From Inia geoffrensis (lineage: Eukaryota > Chordata > Mammalia > Artiodactyla > Iniidae): DNA of 64,000 nt. The position numbers and the translations under genes are program-made. Below the pieces are notes generated by a model that saw only the letters and a list, made by a program, of their open reading frames with translations, did no database searches and was not told the DNA's origin. Where the stretch lies: assembly GCA_036417435.1 (NCBI GenBank), contig CM070910.1, positions 14,945,501-15,009,500 on the forward strand, read 5' to 3'. Positions 22,553 through 33,988 of this stretch are shown one piece after another. Positions within the stretch are counted from its first letter, which is position 1; the number at the start of each line of letters is the position of its first letter.

Positions 22553-22954
22553 TGTTATGGACTAAACTGTCCCCACTCCCACCCCCTGCACTTTATAGTT
22601 TGAAGCTCTAACCCCCAGAACCTCAGAGTGTGAATATATTTAGATATAAGGCCTTTAAAGGCATAATGAAGTTAAAGTAAGGCCTTTAGAGTATAGTCTT
22701 ATTTGACTGGTGTCTTTATAAAAAGAGGAGATTAGGACATATGGAGAGACACCAGGGTGGGCAGAGGACACCCATGTGAAGAAGGGGCAGGAGAGCGGCC
22801 ATCTGCAAGCCAAGGAGAGAAGTTTCAGAAGCAACCAGCCCTGCTGCACTTTGATCTTGGACCTCCAGGATCCAGAACTTAAAAAATTAATTTCTATTGT
22901 TTAAGTCATTCAGTATGGGGTATTTTTTTATGCCAACTCTGGCAAACGAATACA
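22553..22954 (+). mobile_element. Solo MaLR-like LTR inside L1 ORF2
   Basis: It begins TGTTATGGACTAAACTGTCC and ends CAAACGAATACA. Inside are GACTGGTGTCTTTATAAAAAG, CATGTGAAGAAGGGGCAGG and CTTGATCTTGGACCTCC-like blocks. The 5 bp TSD TAAAC is at 22548-22552 and 22955-22959; L1 sequence is continuous across it. A 5 bp TSD fits ERVL/MaLR. Confidence 0.88.
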
Positions 22955-23272
22955 TAAACATATATGCACTTATCAACAGAGTCCCAAATAAAAGAAACAA
23001 AAACTGACAGAAATGAAGCGAGAAATAGACAATTTAACAATAATAGTTGGAGACTTCAGTACTGTACTTGCAATAATAGATACAACCACTGTACAGGAGA
23101 TCAAAAAGAAAATAGAAGAATAAACAAGGCTATAAACTGTTTAGAACTAACAGACAGATGTTAAATTAATCCACCTAACGACTCCAACCAACAGCAACAG
23201 AATGTACATTCTTCTCAGGTGTACATGGAATATTCTCCAGGATAGGTCATATGTTAGACCATAAAATAAGTC

Positions 23273-23394
23273 TTTTTTTTTTCTTTTTGGCTGCACCATG
23301 CAGCATGCAGGGTCTTAGTTCCCTGACCAGGGAACAAACCCGTGCCCCTTGCTGTGGCAGTGGAGTCTTAACCACTGGACCACCAGGGAAGGCT
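23273..23394 (-). repeat. CHR-type SINE, short form (S)
   Basis: Poly-T, GGCTGCACCATGCAGCATG, AGTTCCCTGACCAGGG and CCACTGGACCACCAGGGAAG. Inserted in the L1 ORF2. Confidence 0.9.
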
Positions 23395-24283
23395 CAACTA
23401 GTCTTAAAAAATTTAAAAGGACAGAAGTCATACAAAATATATTCTCTGACTACAATGGAATGAAATTAGAAACCAAAAACAAAAAGGAATTTGGGATACC
23501 CACAAATAAGTGGAAATTAAACAACACAGTCCTAAATTAGCAATGAGTAAAAGAAAAAAATCACAAGGGAAATTACAAACTATGTTGAGATGAATGGAAA
23601 TAAAAACATAACATACCAAAACTCATGGAATTCAGCTGGAACACTGACTAGAGGGAAATTTATAGCTGTAAATGCCTATATTAACAAAAAAGAATTTCAA
23701 ATCCATAATCTAAACCTCCACTTTAAGACATTGGAAAAAGAAGAGCAAACTAAACCCAAAGAAAGCAGAAGAAAGGCTATAATAAAGATAATAATATAAA
23801 TAAGTGAAATACAGAATAGAAGAAAAATAGAGAAAAATCAACAAAACCAAAAGTTTATCTTTGAAAAAAATCAACAAAACTGACAATTTAGCTTGACTGA
23901 CAGAGAAGAGGGAAAACTCAAATTACTAAAAGCACAAATGATAGAAGAAACATTATTCTAGGACTTACAGAAATACAAAGAATTGTCAGGAAATAGGCAT
24001 TTTGAACAATTGTGTACCAGCAAATCAGATAATCGATATGAAATGGACAAACTTCTAGAAAAGTACAAACTATCTAAACTGATGCAGGAAGACATAGAAA
24101 ATCGAAATAGATTGAATTAGTAGTAACAAGAAAAAAACAAAACAAAACTTCCCACAAAGAAAAGCTCAGGACCAAAGGCAAGAAAAGAAAGGGGTAATGG
24201 ACTCATAATAGACCAGAGGTAGGAAAAGGAGGGAGAATTCCAAGCCCTCGATTATCCTAAACTTCCTTTTAAAAAATATTTAT

Positions 24284-24483
24284 GGGGCTTCCCGGGTGGC
24301 GCAGTGGTTGAGAGTCCACCTGCCGATGCAGGGGACACGGGTTCGTGCCCCGGTCCGGGAAGATCCCACATGCCGCGGAGCGGCTGGACCCGTGAGCTAT
24401 GGCCGCTGAGCCTGCGCGTCCGGAGCCTGTGCTCCGCAACGGGAGAGGCTGCAACAGTGAGAGGCCCATGTACCGAAGGGGGG
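24284..24483 (+). repeat. CHR-type SINE, young form (Y)
   Basis: GGGGCTTCCCGGGTGGCGCAG start. The end reads GTACCGAAGGGGGG, with the A tail replaced by G and short A. AAAATATTTATG and AAAATTTTTATG flank it. Confidence 0.93.
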
Positions 24484-24499
24484 AAAAATTTTTATGAAG

Positions 24500-25745
24500 A
24501 AAAACACATAAAATTTACCATCTTAACCAATTTTAAGTGTAAAGTTCAGTAGTGTTAAATATATTTATGTTGTTGTGAAACAGATCTCCAGAAAATTTTC
24601 ATTTTGAAAATCTGAGACTCCATACACATTAAACAATAACAACCTTTCCTCCCCTGTTCCAGCAACCACAATTTAACATTCTGTTTCTATGAATTTGACT
24701 ACTTTAGATACCTCACATAAGTAGTATCATACAATATTTGTCTTTTTGTTGGCTTATTTCATTTAGCATAGTGTACTCAAGGTTCATCCATGTTGTAGCA
24801 TGTGGTAGGTTAGCTTAGATTTTTAAAGATGAATAACATTCCACTGTATGTATATACCACATCTTGTTTGTTCATTCATCCAACAGTGGGTACTTGGGTT
24901 GCTTCCACCTCTTGGCTATTGTGAGTAGTGTGCTGCTGTGGACACAGTGTGCAAAAATGTCTTCAAGATCCTGTTTTCAATCCTTTTGGATGTACATTCA
25001 GAACTGGGATTGCTGGATGCTGCAGTACATTTATTTTTATTTTTTTGAGGACCCTCCATCCTGTTTCCCATAGGGGTTGCACCACTTTATAATCCCATGA
25101 ATACTGCACAAGTGTTCCAATTTCTCCACATCCTCACCAACACTTGTTATTTTCTCTCTCCCTCTCTGCTTTTAATTGATAATAGTCATCCTAATGGGTG
25201 TGAGGTAATATTTTATTGTGATTTTGATCTGTGCTTCTCAGATAATTACTAACGTTAACCATCTTTTCATATACTTGTTGGTCATTTATGTATCACCTTT
25301 GGAAAAATGTCTACTCAAGTTATTTGCCCTTTTTTTTTTTTTTTTTTGCGCTACGCGGGCCTCTCACTGTTGTGGCCTGCCCCGTCACAGAGCACAGGCT
25401 CCGGACACGCAGGCTCAGCGGCCATGGCTCACGGGCCCAGCCGCTCCGCGGCACGTGGGATCTCCCCCGGACCGGGGCACGAACCCGTGTCCCCTGCATC
25501 GGCAGGCAGACTCACAATCACTGCACCACCAGGGAAGCCCTTTGCCCATGTTTTAATCAGATTGTTTGATTTTTTGTTGCTGTTGCGGAATCCTTTATGT
25601 ATTCTGGATATTAACCCTGATCAGATATGTGACTTGCAAATATTTTCTCCCATTCCTGAGGTTGCCTTTTCCCTCCATTGATTATATCCTTTGATGCACA
25701 AAAGATTTTAAGTTTGATGTAGTCCCATTTTTTCCAATCTTACTT
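24500..25745 (-). mobile_element. Old L1 ORF2 3' part and 3' UTR
   Basis: Antisense blocks: TTAGCATAGTGTACTCAAGG, TTCATCCATGTTGTAGCATG, GGTTGCTTCCACCTCTTGG, GGGATTGCTGGATGC, CCACATCCTCACCAACAC and TATTAACCCTGATCAGATA. Interrupted by a SINE at 25330-25540. The coding frame is degraded. Confidence 0.85.
25330..25540 (-). repeat. CHR-type SINE, young form (Y)
   Basis: Complete reverse copy in L1. TSD TTTGCCC at 25323-25329 and 25541-25547. Confidence 0.95.
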
Positions 25746-25794
25746 TTAAAGCTAATTTCCCACCCCATGCACTCCCAGGTGCATCCACCTTTAT

Positions 25795-26113
25795 TTAGTG
25801 ACTCTCAAACTCAAATATGCATCAGAATCTCCCGGAGGGCCTGTAACACCACAGGTTGCTGAGTCCCACCACAGGAGCTTTATGTTTTTGTTTTTTTAGC
25901 CATGCCGTGTGTCTTGTGGGATCCTAGTTCTCCGACCAAGGATCGAACCCTGGCCCTCGACAATGAAAGCGCAGAGTCCTAACTACTGGACCACCAGGGA
26001 ATTCCCTCACCACAGGGTTTTTGATAGAGTAGGTCTGGGTCTTGGGGACTGACAGGTCTAAGTTCTCAGGTAATGCTGATGCTGATGGTCTGGGGACCAC
26101 ACCTTGAGAACTG
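25795..26113. mobile_element. MER5A-like hAT transposon
   Basis: Left end AGTGACTCTCAAACTC and right end CCACACCTTGAGAACTGC are hAT-type inverted repeats. Interior: ATGCATCAGAATCTCCCGGA and GGTAATGCTGATGCTGATGG. A type S SINE interrupts it. Confidence 0.85.
25875..26005 (-). repeat. CHR-type SINE, short form (S)
   Basis: GTGGGATCCTAGTTCTCCGACC to CCACCAGGGAATTCC. TSD near CCCACCACAGG and CTCACCACAGG, within the MER5A-like element. Confidence 0.9.
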
Positions 26114-26315
26114 CTTTTCTCGTCAAACTCAATCCCTCCATGTTCTTTGGAAATTATTGTCATGCCTTCACGTCTTTTCTCATGTTCTCATGTGGATGTT
26201 TCTCATCCACACACCTCCTCTGTGAACTTTCCCTGAACCCTCAAGCTGGAAGGAAATCTCTCTCCTTCTTAGTTTCCATGGCACTTTATATAATTTTTGT
26301 CCCTTACCACCTTTT

Positions 26316-26518
26316 TTTTTTTTTTTTTCGGTACGTGGGCCTCTCACTGTTGTGGCCTCTCCCGTTGCGGAGCACAGGCTCCGGATGCCCAGGCTCAGCA
26401 GCCGTGGCTCACAGGCCCAGCTGCTCCACAGCATGTGGAATCTTCCCTGACTGGGGCACGAACCCGTGTCCCCTGCATCAGCAGGCGGACTCTCAACCAC
26501 TGCGACACCAGGGAAGTC
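26316..26518 (-). repeat. CHR-type SINE, young form (Y)
   Basis: Reverse copy. TSD CCCTTACCACCTTTT at 26301-26315 and about 26519-26533. Confidence 0.95.
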
Positions 26519-26576
26519 CCCTTACCACCTTTTATACTTATTTATGTACCAGTCATATGCTCTACTAGGATAATAA

Positions 26577-26931
26577 GCTTTTTTTTTTTAATTTCATTTC
26601 ATTTTTTCTTTGGCTGCATTGGGTCTTCGCTGCTGTGCGCAGGCTTTCACTAGTTGCGGTGAGCAGGGTCTACTCTTCGTTGCGGTGCATGGGCTTCTCA
26701 TTGCAGTGGCTTGTCTTGTTGCAGAGCATGGGCTCTAGGCGCACGGGCTTCAGCAGTTGCAGCACGTGGGCTCAGTGGCTGTGGCTCACAAGCTCTAGAG
26801 CACAGGCTCAGTAGTTGTGGTGTACGGGCTTAGTTGCTCCATGGGATGCAGAATCTTCCCAGACCAAGGCTTGAACCCATGTTCCCTGCACTGGCAGGTG
26901 GATTCTTAACCCCTGCACCACTGGGGAAGTC
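26577..26931 (-). repeat. CHR-type SINE, long form (L)
   Basis: Full reverse copy from GGCTGCATTGGGTCTTCG to CCACTGGGGAAGTC. TSD CTAGGATAATA at 26565-26575 and 26932-26942. Confidence 0.94.
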
Positions 26932-27059
26932 CTAGGATAATACACTTTTTGATGTCAGTACTCACGTTTAATTTAGCTTTGTGTGGCTGAAGGGTGCCCA
27001 TCCCAGTACTTCACCAGTACTAGGCATGCAATGGTATTTGTTAAACGGATTATAAAAAC

Positions 27060-29627
27060 AAGGAAATGCCCAGTGACTAAAAAGACAGCAACATTACAAA
27101 ATTAAATAAAAGACATAGGAAAAGTGAGGAAATACGTAGTGAAGTGGAGCTGGGGAGGCGGAGTTGGGGAATTCTTTCCTAAAGGGAATTTTGTTTTGCC
27201 AACTAAATGGAAAACAAAAATAGACCAGGTCTTCCCAGCTGTTCTGTTTGTCTGTTTTCTTGCAGCTGTGCTAGAGTTCTTTTTCTTTTCTTTTCTTTCT
27301 TTTTTTCTTTCTTTTTTTTAGGCTACAATTGCTAATCACTATTCCAGTAGGGCCCTTGTGATTTAAAAAAAAAAAAAAGAAAGAAAAAGATTAATGATTT
27401 TAATTCCCAAACACTTACGGAATTGAAGCGTGGAGGCATGCAGCGTTCTGGAGTATTGACTAGAAATCTATACTGGATGTGTTTTCATCTCATGAAAGAT
27501 CAAGACACCTTTCCCCAAGGAGAATTAGACAGGTGCTGGTACAGTGTAAAAAAACCAGTGTTGAGGGAATCATATGAATTAGTTCTCTATAAATGAAATT
27601 TTAAACAAGTGTTTATAAAATGATCCCAATGTATTGGGATGTATCCCAATGTATCTTTATTACATTTATGGTCCCACTTCTCTGGCAGGTTGGACTGGAC
27701 CGATTTCCAATTTTTGCTTCTTAGTGTGTTTATTAAGAGCCAGGGAAAGAAGCAAACCACAGAGAGCTCAAGGGTTTCTGCTGGAAATGTGTCCTGAGCA
27801 CCCTTTTGAAATTTCTGTGATTTTTGTCCCCATGGCAGTGGTTTACTGTGGGTCAGGGCTGCTCCCCTAGGATGTTCTATTCAGCTGGTTTCCATTTCCA
27901 GTTTTGTTTGCTTGCTGTTTGGACACTTAGGCAGATCCTATTGTGTTATCCAGTCATTTCTGTTCCCAGGTGCACTACCAGAGCGTTCTAAGTGCTAGAC
28001 ATGTGTTACTCTTTAAGGGTACATAGGAAATTGAGAGAATCTTGAGAGCTGGCCTGAAAAATTTATTAGACTCTCACTAATGCTTCATCTTTTAAAATCA
28101 TTTCTCCATGGTGGGGTTGCACCTGGAAGAACTGGAAATCAACCACTCAGGAGCCTAAGATTCTATGAAATTAAACATGTCTGGAAATTAATCATTTTTT
28201 CTCATTTCTTCTGTGACTATCTCAGCAGTCAAATTATCTCCTGCTACTAGGGAATATTCAAGAGTAAGAATTTGGAAGCTCTTTCTAAAAGACTTTACAT
28301 AAGACTTTAAAATAGACTTTTGCATTTATATGCAAATTCATCTTTACAAAGTTTTATCTATGTATGCTGAGGGAAAAGATGAGGATGCCTAGGTATGTCT
28401 GTGTGGCAAAGTTGGGCTCTGGTTGGTACCTTGGGGAAATTAAAGTGTGGGTATAAGGTTGAACGAAATTTAACCCAAATGCTGAAAATCCTGGAGGAAA
28501 TTGGATACATCATATATGAACCTGTTCTATTATCACACAAAAGAATTATTCTGATGTTCAACCAGGGCAGAGCTAAAAGTGACACTAAGCTGGGCATCAG
28601 TCACCCTCTGTTTCTGCAAGGACTTCCAGTACATAGTGACCATACTTAACCATGAATTGGACAGAGATGCTGAAATGCATTCTAACGAAGACAGAGTAGA
28701 AATAAAATTGAGAAAGATGATTTTGAGCACCCCCAATTTTTTCTTTTTCTCTTAAAAGTTGTTGTATTTTGGAAAATAAGAGCCATAACTACACACATAG
28801 AAGACATTAAAAAAAATCTGCCCAATAATAACCCCTGTTCTTGGGAAGTGCTCCTTCCATCACCTATGATGTGCTCCTTCAAACCTATGATGCTTGTGGG
28901 AGCAGCCATGCTCTTCTGTGACCTGGCCCCTGCCTATTGTTGCTTGAATGAAAGGTAATACCAATGATTCCCTTCCCTGGGATATCTGAACCTAATTCCA
29001 GGGTTGATCATCAATATCCATAACCAGTGCATGCTGGCTGAACAGCAGCCCTGTTAGAGACTAGGGAAGATAGGGAGTCCCTCTTTAGAGGCAGAAGTTG
29101 TTAAGTGTGACTTGAGGAGCCATGTTTTCTGCATGTAGACAAAGCCAATTGTAGTGAGTAGGAGTGAGGCCAACAGAAAATCAAGGGATGGAAAAAGGCT
29201 CCTGAAGATGTTGAAACTCTCAGTCCCAGTTGCTCCCGTGGGCCAGCTGGATACTTGTTCTTCCACAGCTGCATTGCTCAATCATTCCTTGGGATTTGGG
29301 AGCAAGTAAATTTCAGTTTTGGCCTAAATCTCAAGTTCAGCTTTTTCCCCCATAACAAAGAGTCCTGATTCAACATTAAAAATTATATTTTCACGGACAC
29401 ATTACCTTTCAATCTTGTCAACAAGTAGGCATAATTTTTATACAGTTGTAATTAACAGTTTCACGTAATTTTTATCTTGTTTTCTTTTATTTAATACTGT
29501 ATTATTAATTTTTAATATATTTAAAATATTGTTATATTTGGTACTTAAATGTCTTAAATTATATATTAATAATAATTAATCAGTAAAGTATAATATTTAA
29601 TATAAGAAGGCTTATTGCTACACAGTA
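27060..29627. other. Longest repeat-poor stretch on the left half
   Basis: Contains a T/C-rich low-complexity patch (27271-27320) and a poly-A (27364-27388), but no recognised repeat body. A short inverted repeat ATCCCAATGTATTGGGAT is at about 27625-27645. Frames at 27634-27870, 28395-28649 and 28682-28909 show no known domain. A conserved non-coding element is possible but cannot be judged without alignment. Confidence 0.4.
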
Positions 29628-29641
29628 TTCAGAGTGATCAT

Positions 29642-29993
29642 ATTTTTAAAAATAAATTTATTTATTATTTTTGGCTATGTTGGGTCTTCATTGCTGTGTG
29701 CAGGCTTTCTCCAGTTGCGGCGACCGGGGGCTACTCTTCGTTGCGGTGTGTGGGATTCTCATCGCTGTGGCTTCTCTTGTTGCGGAGCATGGGCTCTAGG
29801 CATGCAGGCTTCAGTAGTTGTGGCACGTGGGCTCAGTAGTTGTGGCTGGCAGGCTCTAGAGCTCAGGCTCAGTAGTTGTGGCACACAGGCTTAGTTGCTC
29901 CACAGCATGTGGGATCTTCTTGGGCCAGGGCTCGAACCTGTGTCCCTTGTATTGGCAGGCAGATTCTTAACCACTGTACCACCAAGGAAGCCC
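29642..29993 (-). repeat. CHR-type SINE, long form (L)
   Basis: Full reverse copy. TSD CAGAGTGATCAT at 29630-29641 and 29994-30005. Confidence 0.94.
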
Positions 29994-30054
29994 CAGAGTG
30001 ATCATTTTAATGTTTATGAAATATTCCATCTTGTGACAATTAAGAGTTATCCTT

Positions 30055-30262
30055 GGGCTTCCCTGGTGGCGCAGTGGTTGAGAGTCCGCCTGCTGATGCA
30101 GGGGACACGGGTTCATGCCCCGGTCCGGGAAGATCCCACATGCCGCGGAGCGGCTGGGCCCATGAGCCATGGCTGCTGAGCCTGCGTGTCCGGAGCCTGT
30201 TGCTCCACAACGGGAGAGGCCACAACAGTGAGAGGCCCGTGTACCTCAAAAAAAAAAAAAAA
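30055..30262 (+). repeat. CHR-type SINE, young form (Y)
   Basis: Full copy with a 15 A tail. TSD close to TTATCCTT on both sides. CCTGTTGCTCCACAACG replaces the usual CCTGTGCTCCGCAACG. Confidence 0.94.
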
Positions 30263-30327
30263 GATTTATCCTTTCTGGACAAATACCATATGATATCACA
30301 TATATGTGGAATCTAAAATATGACACA

Positions 30328-30446
30328 GGGAATTCCCTCCAGTCCAGTGGTTAGGACTCTGCACCTCCACTGCCGAGGGCCTGTATTTGATCCCTGGTCG
30401 GGGAACTAAGGTCCTGTAATCCGTGAGGCATGGCAATAAATAAATA
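30328..30446 (+). repeat. CHR-type SINE, short form (S)
   Basis: GGGAATTCCCTCCAGTCCAG start, (AAAT)n tail. TSD AAAATATGACACA and AAAATATGGCACA. Confidence 0.92.
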
Positions 30447-30684
30447 AAATATGGCACAAATGAACCTATCTATGAAACAGAAACAGACTCACTGACATAG
30501 AAAAGAGACTTGTGGTTGCCAAGGGGGAGAGGGTTGGGAGAGGAATGGACTGGGAGGCTGGGGTTAGAAGATGTAAGCTATTATATATGGAAGGGATACA
30601 CGACAAGGTCCTACTGCATAGCACAGGCAACTATATTCAATATCATGATAAACCATAATGGAAAAGAATATTAAAAATAGAATG

Positions 30685-30733
<49 letters not shown>

Positions 30734-30734
30734 A
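30685..30734. repeat. (TA)n microsatellite with ATGTA breaks
   Basis: TA units interrupted by TG, inside the L1 3' UTR, a known place for such runs in this L1. Confidence 0.95.
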
Positions 30735-30778
30735 ACTGAATTGCCTTGCTGTACAGCAGAAATTAACACAACATTGAT

Positions 30779-31199
30779 TTTTTTTTTTTTTTTTTGCGGC
30801 ACGCGGGCCTCTCACTGCTGTGGCCTCTCCCGTTGCAGAGCACAGGCTCCGGACGCGCAGGCTCAGCAGCCATGGCTCACGGGCCCAGCCACTCCCCGGC
30901 ATGTGGGATCTTCCCGGACCGGGGCACGAACCCGTGTCCCCTGCATCGGCAGGCAGACTCTCAACCACTGCGCCACCAGGGAAGCCCTGATTTTTTTTTA
31001 ATATTTATTTATTTGGTTGCGCTGGGTCTTAGTTGCGGCTGGTGGGCTCCTTAGTTGTGGCATGTGGAACCTTAGTTGTGGCATGCGAAACCTTAGTTGT
31101 GCCATGCATGTGGGATCTAGTTCCCTGACCAGGGATCAAACCTGGGCCCCCTGCATTAGGACCGTGGAGTCTCAACCGCTGTGCCACCAGAGAAGTCCT
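30779..31199 (-). repeat. CHR-type SINE, short/medium form, split by a young copy
   Basis: The body lies at 30988-31199: GTTGCGCTGGGTCTTAG, repeated CTTAGTTGTGGCATG blocks, CCCTGACCAGGG and CCACCAGAGAAGTCC. TSD ACAACATTG (30770-30778) and ACAGCATTG (31200-31208) enclose it together with the inserted young SINE. Confidence 0.88.
30781..30987 (-). repeat. CHR-type SINE, young form (Y), nested
   Basis: Complete reverse copy placed in the poly-T of the older SINE. TGATTTTTTTT-like flanks on both sides. Confidence 0.93.
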
Positions 31200-31257
31200 A
31201 CAGCATTGTAAATCAGCTATACTTCAATAAAAAAATTTTGAAAAATAAAGAGCTATA

Positions 31258-31445
31258 CTTTCTTGAGTGTTCTTTCTGTTTCAAGTACTAAATATATATT
31301 ACACATATTCCTAATAACAACCACAGAGGAATTATTGTCTCCAGTGTAGTGAGATGAGAAGTGGTTTAGAGAGGCAAAGTTACTTGCCCAAAATCACATA
31401 GAAAGTAATAGACTAAGTCTTGGTCTGTCCCACTACAAAGCCATC
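31258..31445 (-). repeat. MIR SINE
   Basis: Reversed MIR with GAGGCAAAGTTACTTGCCC, AAATCACATAGAAAGTAATAG. Confidence 0.85.
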
Positions 31446-31480
31446 CCTTCTTTCCATGCAACATGGCATTTTCCTACCAT

Positions 31481-31872
31481 GGTGTATCTGCTCAGGCTGA
31501 CATAACAAAATATCATAGACTGTGTTGCTTAAACAACAGATATTTATTTTCTCATGGTTCTGGAGGCCAGGTGTCCAAGATCAAGGCGTCAGAAGATTGG
31601 ATTCCTTCTGAGACCTCTCTCTTGTAGATGGCCGCCTTCTTACTGGTCCTTATATGGTCTTTGCTCTGTGTGCACACATCCTTGGTGTCTCTGTGTCTAA
31701 TCTGCTCTTATACCGGCACCACTTACATTGTATTAGGGCCCAACGTAACTGCCTCATTTTAACTCAATCACCACTTTAAAATCTCTATCTCTAAATATAG
31801 TCACTTTCCAAGGTACCCGGCGTTATGATTTCAACATATGAATTTTGAGGGGACACGATTAAGCCCATAACA
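31481..31872 (-). mobile_element. MaLR-like solo LTR
   Basis: Reverse LTR: CTGCTCAGGCTGACATAACA, GGTTCTGGAGGCCAGGTGTC, ACAACATATG-type block and end AGCCCATAACA. No internal genes beside it. Confidence 0.78.
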
Positions 31873-32104
31873 CGATTTACTACAGCAATTCCACCCTTGG
31901 CTGACATTTACCTTCCTGGATTTTGGATGCTTTGAATTGGGTTAGATATTTGGCTTTTAACTGTGTGCTTCTGCTGACTTTTTGAAAAAAAGTCCTTTTT
32001 CCATCTGCAAACACAAAGAGTGCTTAATCTAAAGATATGCACATTGTGTCAGATTGTTGGACTCCATTATATATTATTCTGTTATGTCCAGTTAGTCTCC
32101 CTTT

Positions 32105-32640
32105 ATTAATATACTAAACAAATATTTATTGAACAGCCAGCATGTGTTAAATATGAACATGTAGTGTAAATATGAAGAAATATGATATCATTAGGATTAT
32201 GAGGGTGAATCAGCCGTAGATCCTGTCTCATGCTTTTTGTCTAGTAGAGAAAAAAAGACCAAAAAACCCCCAATAATTATAGTAAAAGGAATAAAGGTTT
32301 AAAGCAAAGTGTACTTTAAGAGATGTACAGATAAATATTGTAGAAGTTCTGAGGAAGAAAAGATAATTTGCAGCTGGGAAGACTGGGGAAGACTTTCAGA
32401 GAAGATTAGCTGGGATCTGAGCCATGAGTAGTGTTTGAACCTGTTGAAGGACAGGGGCATTTCAGGAGCAGAGATCAGCATCAGTGCTGTGCTTGCCAGA
32501 CAGACCTGGAAGGCCAGCGTGTTCCAAAAGGAAGCACTAAATGAGGGCCCAGACATCTCCAAAGAGCAGGAGGAGAAAAGAGGTCAGCACCGTGATTTAT
32601 CAACCTGAAGCGTATTATTAAGCCAAAGATGGAGTTTATT
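32105..32640 (-). mobile_element. L2 fragment
   Basis: AAACAAATATTTATTGAACAGCC is the reversed L2 3' end. Further right, GAGCAGAGATCAGCATCAG and GACAGACCTGGAAGGCCAGC fit reversed L2 ORF. Confidence 0.65.
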
Positions 32641-33054
32641 TTCTTTTCAGATAATATTACCCTGCTTATTTCCCACCCATTCCTCCATCCACTGCAATCT
32701 GACTTCTAAAGTCAACAAAACCTCCTAAGTACCAGAGGCGGTGGTCCCTGTTCAGTATGCATCCCACTTACCTTTCTAAGGAATTATACTTTTCTCCTTC
32801 TTGAAACTTTCTCCTCCCCTGCCTCTGTGAAGCCCCTTGTCTCCCCTCCTCTTTGGTCCACTCCCAAATCTGCACTTCCTGGCTCCATTCCCACCATGTA
32901 AACCTTGGCATTTTTAAGCGTTCACTTCCATGTTTTAGCTACTATTTGCTGACATCTTCCAAATCTGTATTTTCAGGCAGATTGCTCTTGTAGTATTTTC
33001 AGTCTCTACCTGGATGTGCCATGAGTTTCTCAGACTCAGAAACCAGGTTCTTTT

Positions 33055-33160
33055 CCTTTTTTTATGCACTGCGGGATCTTAGTTCTCCAATCAGGGATCG
33101 AACCCGTGCCCTCTGCAATGGAAGCGCAGAGTCTTAACAACTGGAACACCAGGGAAGTCC
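33055..33160 (-). repeat. CHR-type SINE, short form (S)
   Basis: T-rich start, GCGGGATCTTAGTTCTCCAATC to CACCAGGGAAGTCC; inserted between the two L2 pieces. Confidence 0.88.
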
Positions 33161-33988
33161 CTCATTTTCTTTTTTTAATCTGTACACACTTCCTATGTGC
33201 TTTCAACAGTCTGTGGCTTTAAATGCCCTTCATATGGTAATGACTCCAAAGTGTGTATCTCTAGCCTGACCCGCTACCCTGAAACCCGGACTCGCGCTTG
33301 CCTTCTCATTACCTTCACTTGGATGTTTAATAGTTGTCGCAAGCTTAATATATCCAAAACTGTACTCTGGATTCTCCCTTAACTCTGCTCCTCCTGTCGT
33401 GTCTCCATTTCAGTTAATGACAACTCTGTCTCTTTCAATTGCTCAAATCAGAAGTCTTAGGGTCACCCTTGCATCTTTTCCTCTTGCATCCTGACTCTTG
33501 TCTGACAACAAATAATGTTGGTTTTACTTTCTGTGTATAGTCAGAACGTGACCACACCTCCCCACCCCATCACCCCAAACCCAGACCAAACCATATTATC
33601 TCTCGCTTGGATTCTTGCTGTAAATTTCCAACTGGTCTCTCTGGTTCTAACCTTGACCCCCATCAGCCTGTTCTCAACAAAGTAGCCATATTGAAAACTA
33701 TGTCAGATGGAGCCACTCCTCTACTGGAACCGGCCAAGGGCTCCCACATCACTCAGAGTAAAATCAGGTCCTCCTTCTACGCCCTCAGTATGACAGGCTT
33801 TCGGTATTCCTGGGACATTGCTGTTGCCCATGGCCTCACCATGTCCATCCTGCCGCCTCTTGGCCCCATGCTCTTCCTCAAACAGACCAGCCACTCTAAG
33901 GTTTTTTTTTTTTTTTTTAACATTTATTCTTTCTTTCTTTCTTTCTTTCTTTTTGGCTGCGTCGGGTCTTAGTTGCGCCACGCGGGAT

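Larger units (their letters stand above)
21985..24240 (+). pseudogene. Old L1 ORF2 (endonuclease to early RT region), broken
   Basis: AATTACATTAAACATAAATGG, CTGTCTACAGGAGACACA and AGAATGGATGAAAA lie in L1 endonuclease order. After a solo LTR the sequence resumes with ATATATGCACTTATCAACAG. The frame at 23590-23799 reads LTRGKFIAVNAYINKKE and LEKEEQTKPKESRRKAI, characteristic of L1 ORF2 before the RT core. Many stops and frameshifts; not functional. Confidence 0.85.
26190..27055 (+). mobile_element. L2 3' end, twice interrupted
   Basis: Pieces 26190-26315, 26519-26576 and 26932-27055 read in L2 order: AACTTTCCCTGAACCC, GCACTTTATATAATTTTTG, TACTTATTTATGTACC, then GTACTAGGCATGCAATGG. Two SINEs split it. 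Confidence 0.6.
30263..31255 (+). mobile_element. L1 3' UTR, four SINEs in or beside it
   Basis: CCATATGATATCACATATA, AGAAACAGACTCACTGACAT, GGTTGCCAAGGGGGAGAGG, TAGCACAGGCAACTATATTC and, after the SINEs, AATCAGCTATACTTCAATAAAA give the L1 3' UTR order to the terminal A-rich end. Confidence 0.85.
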
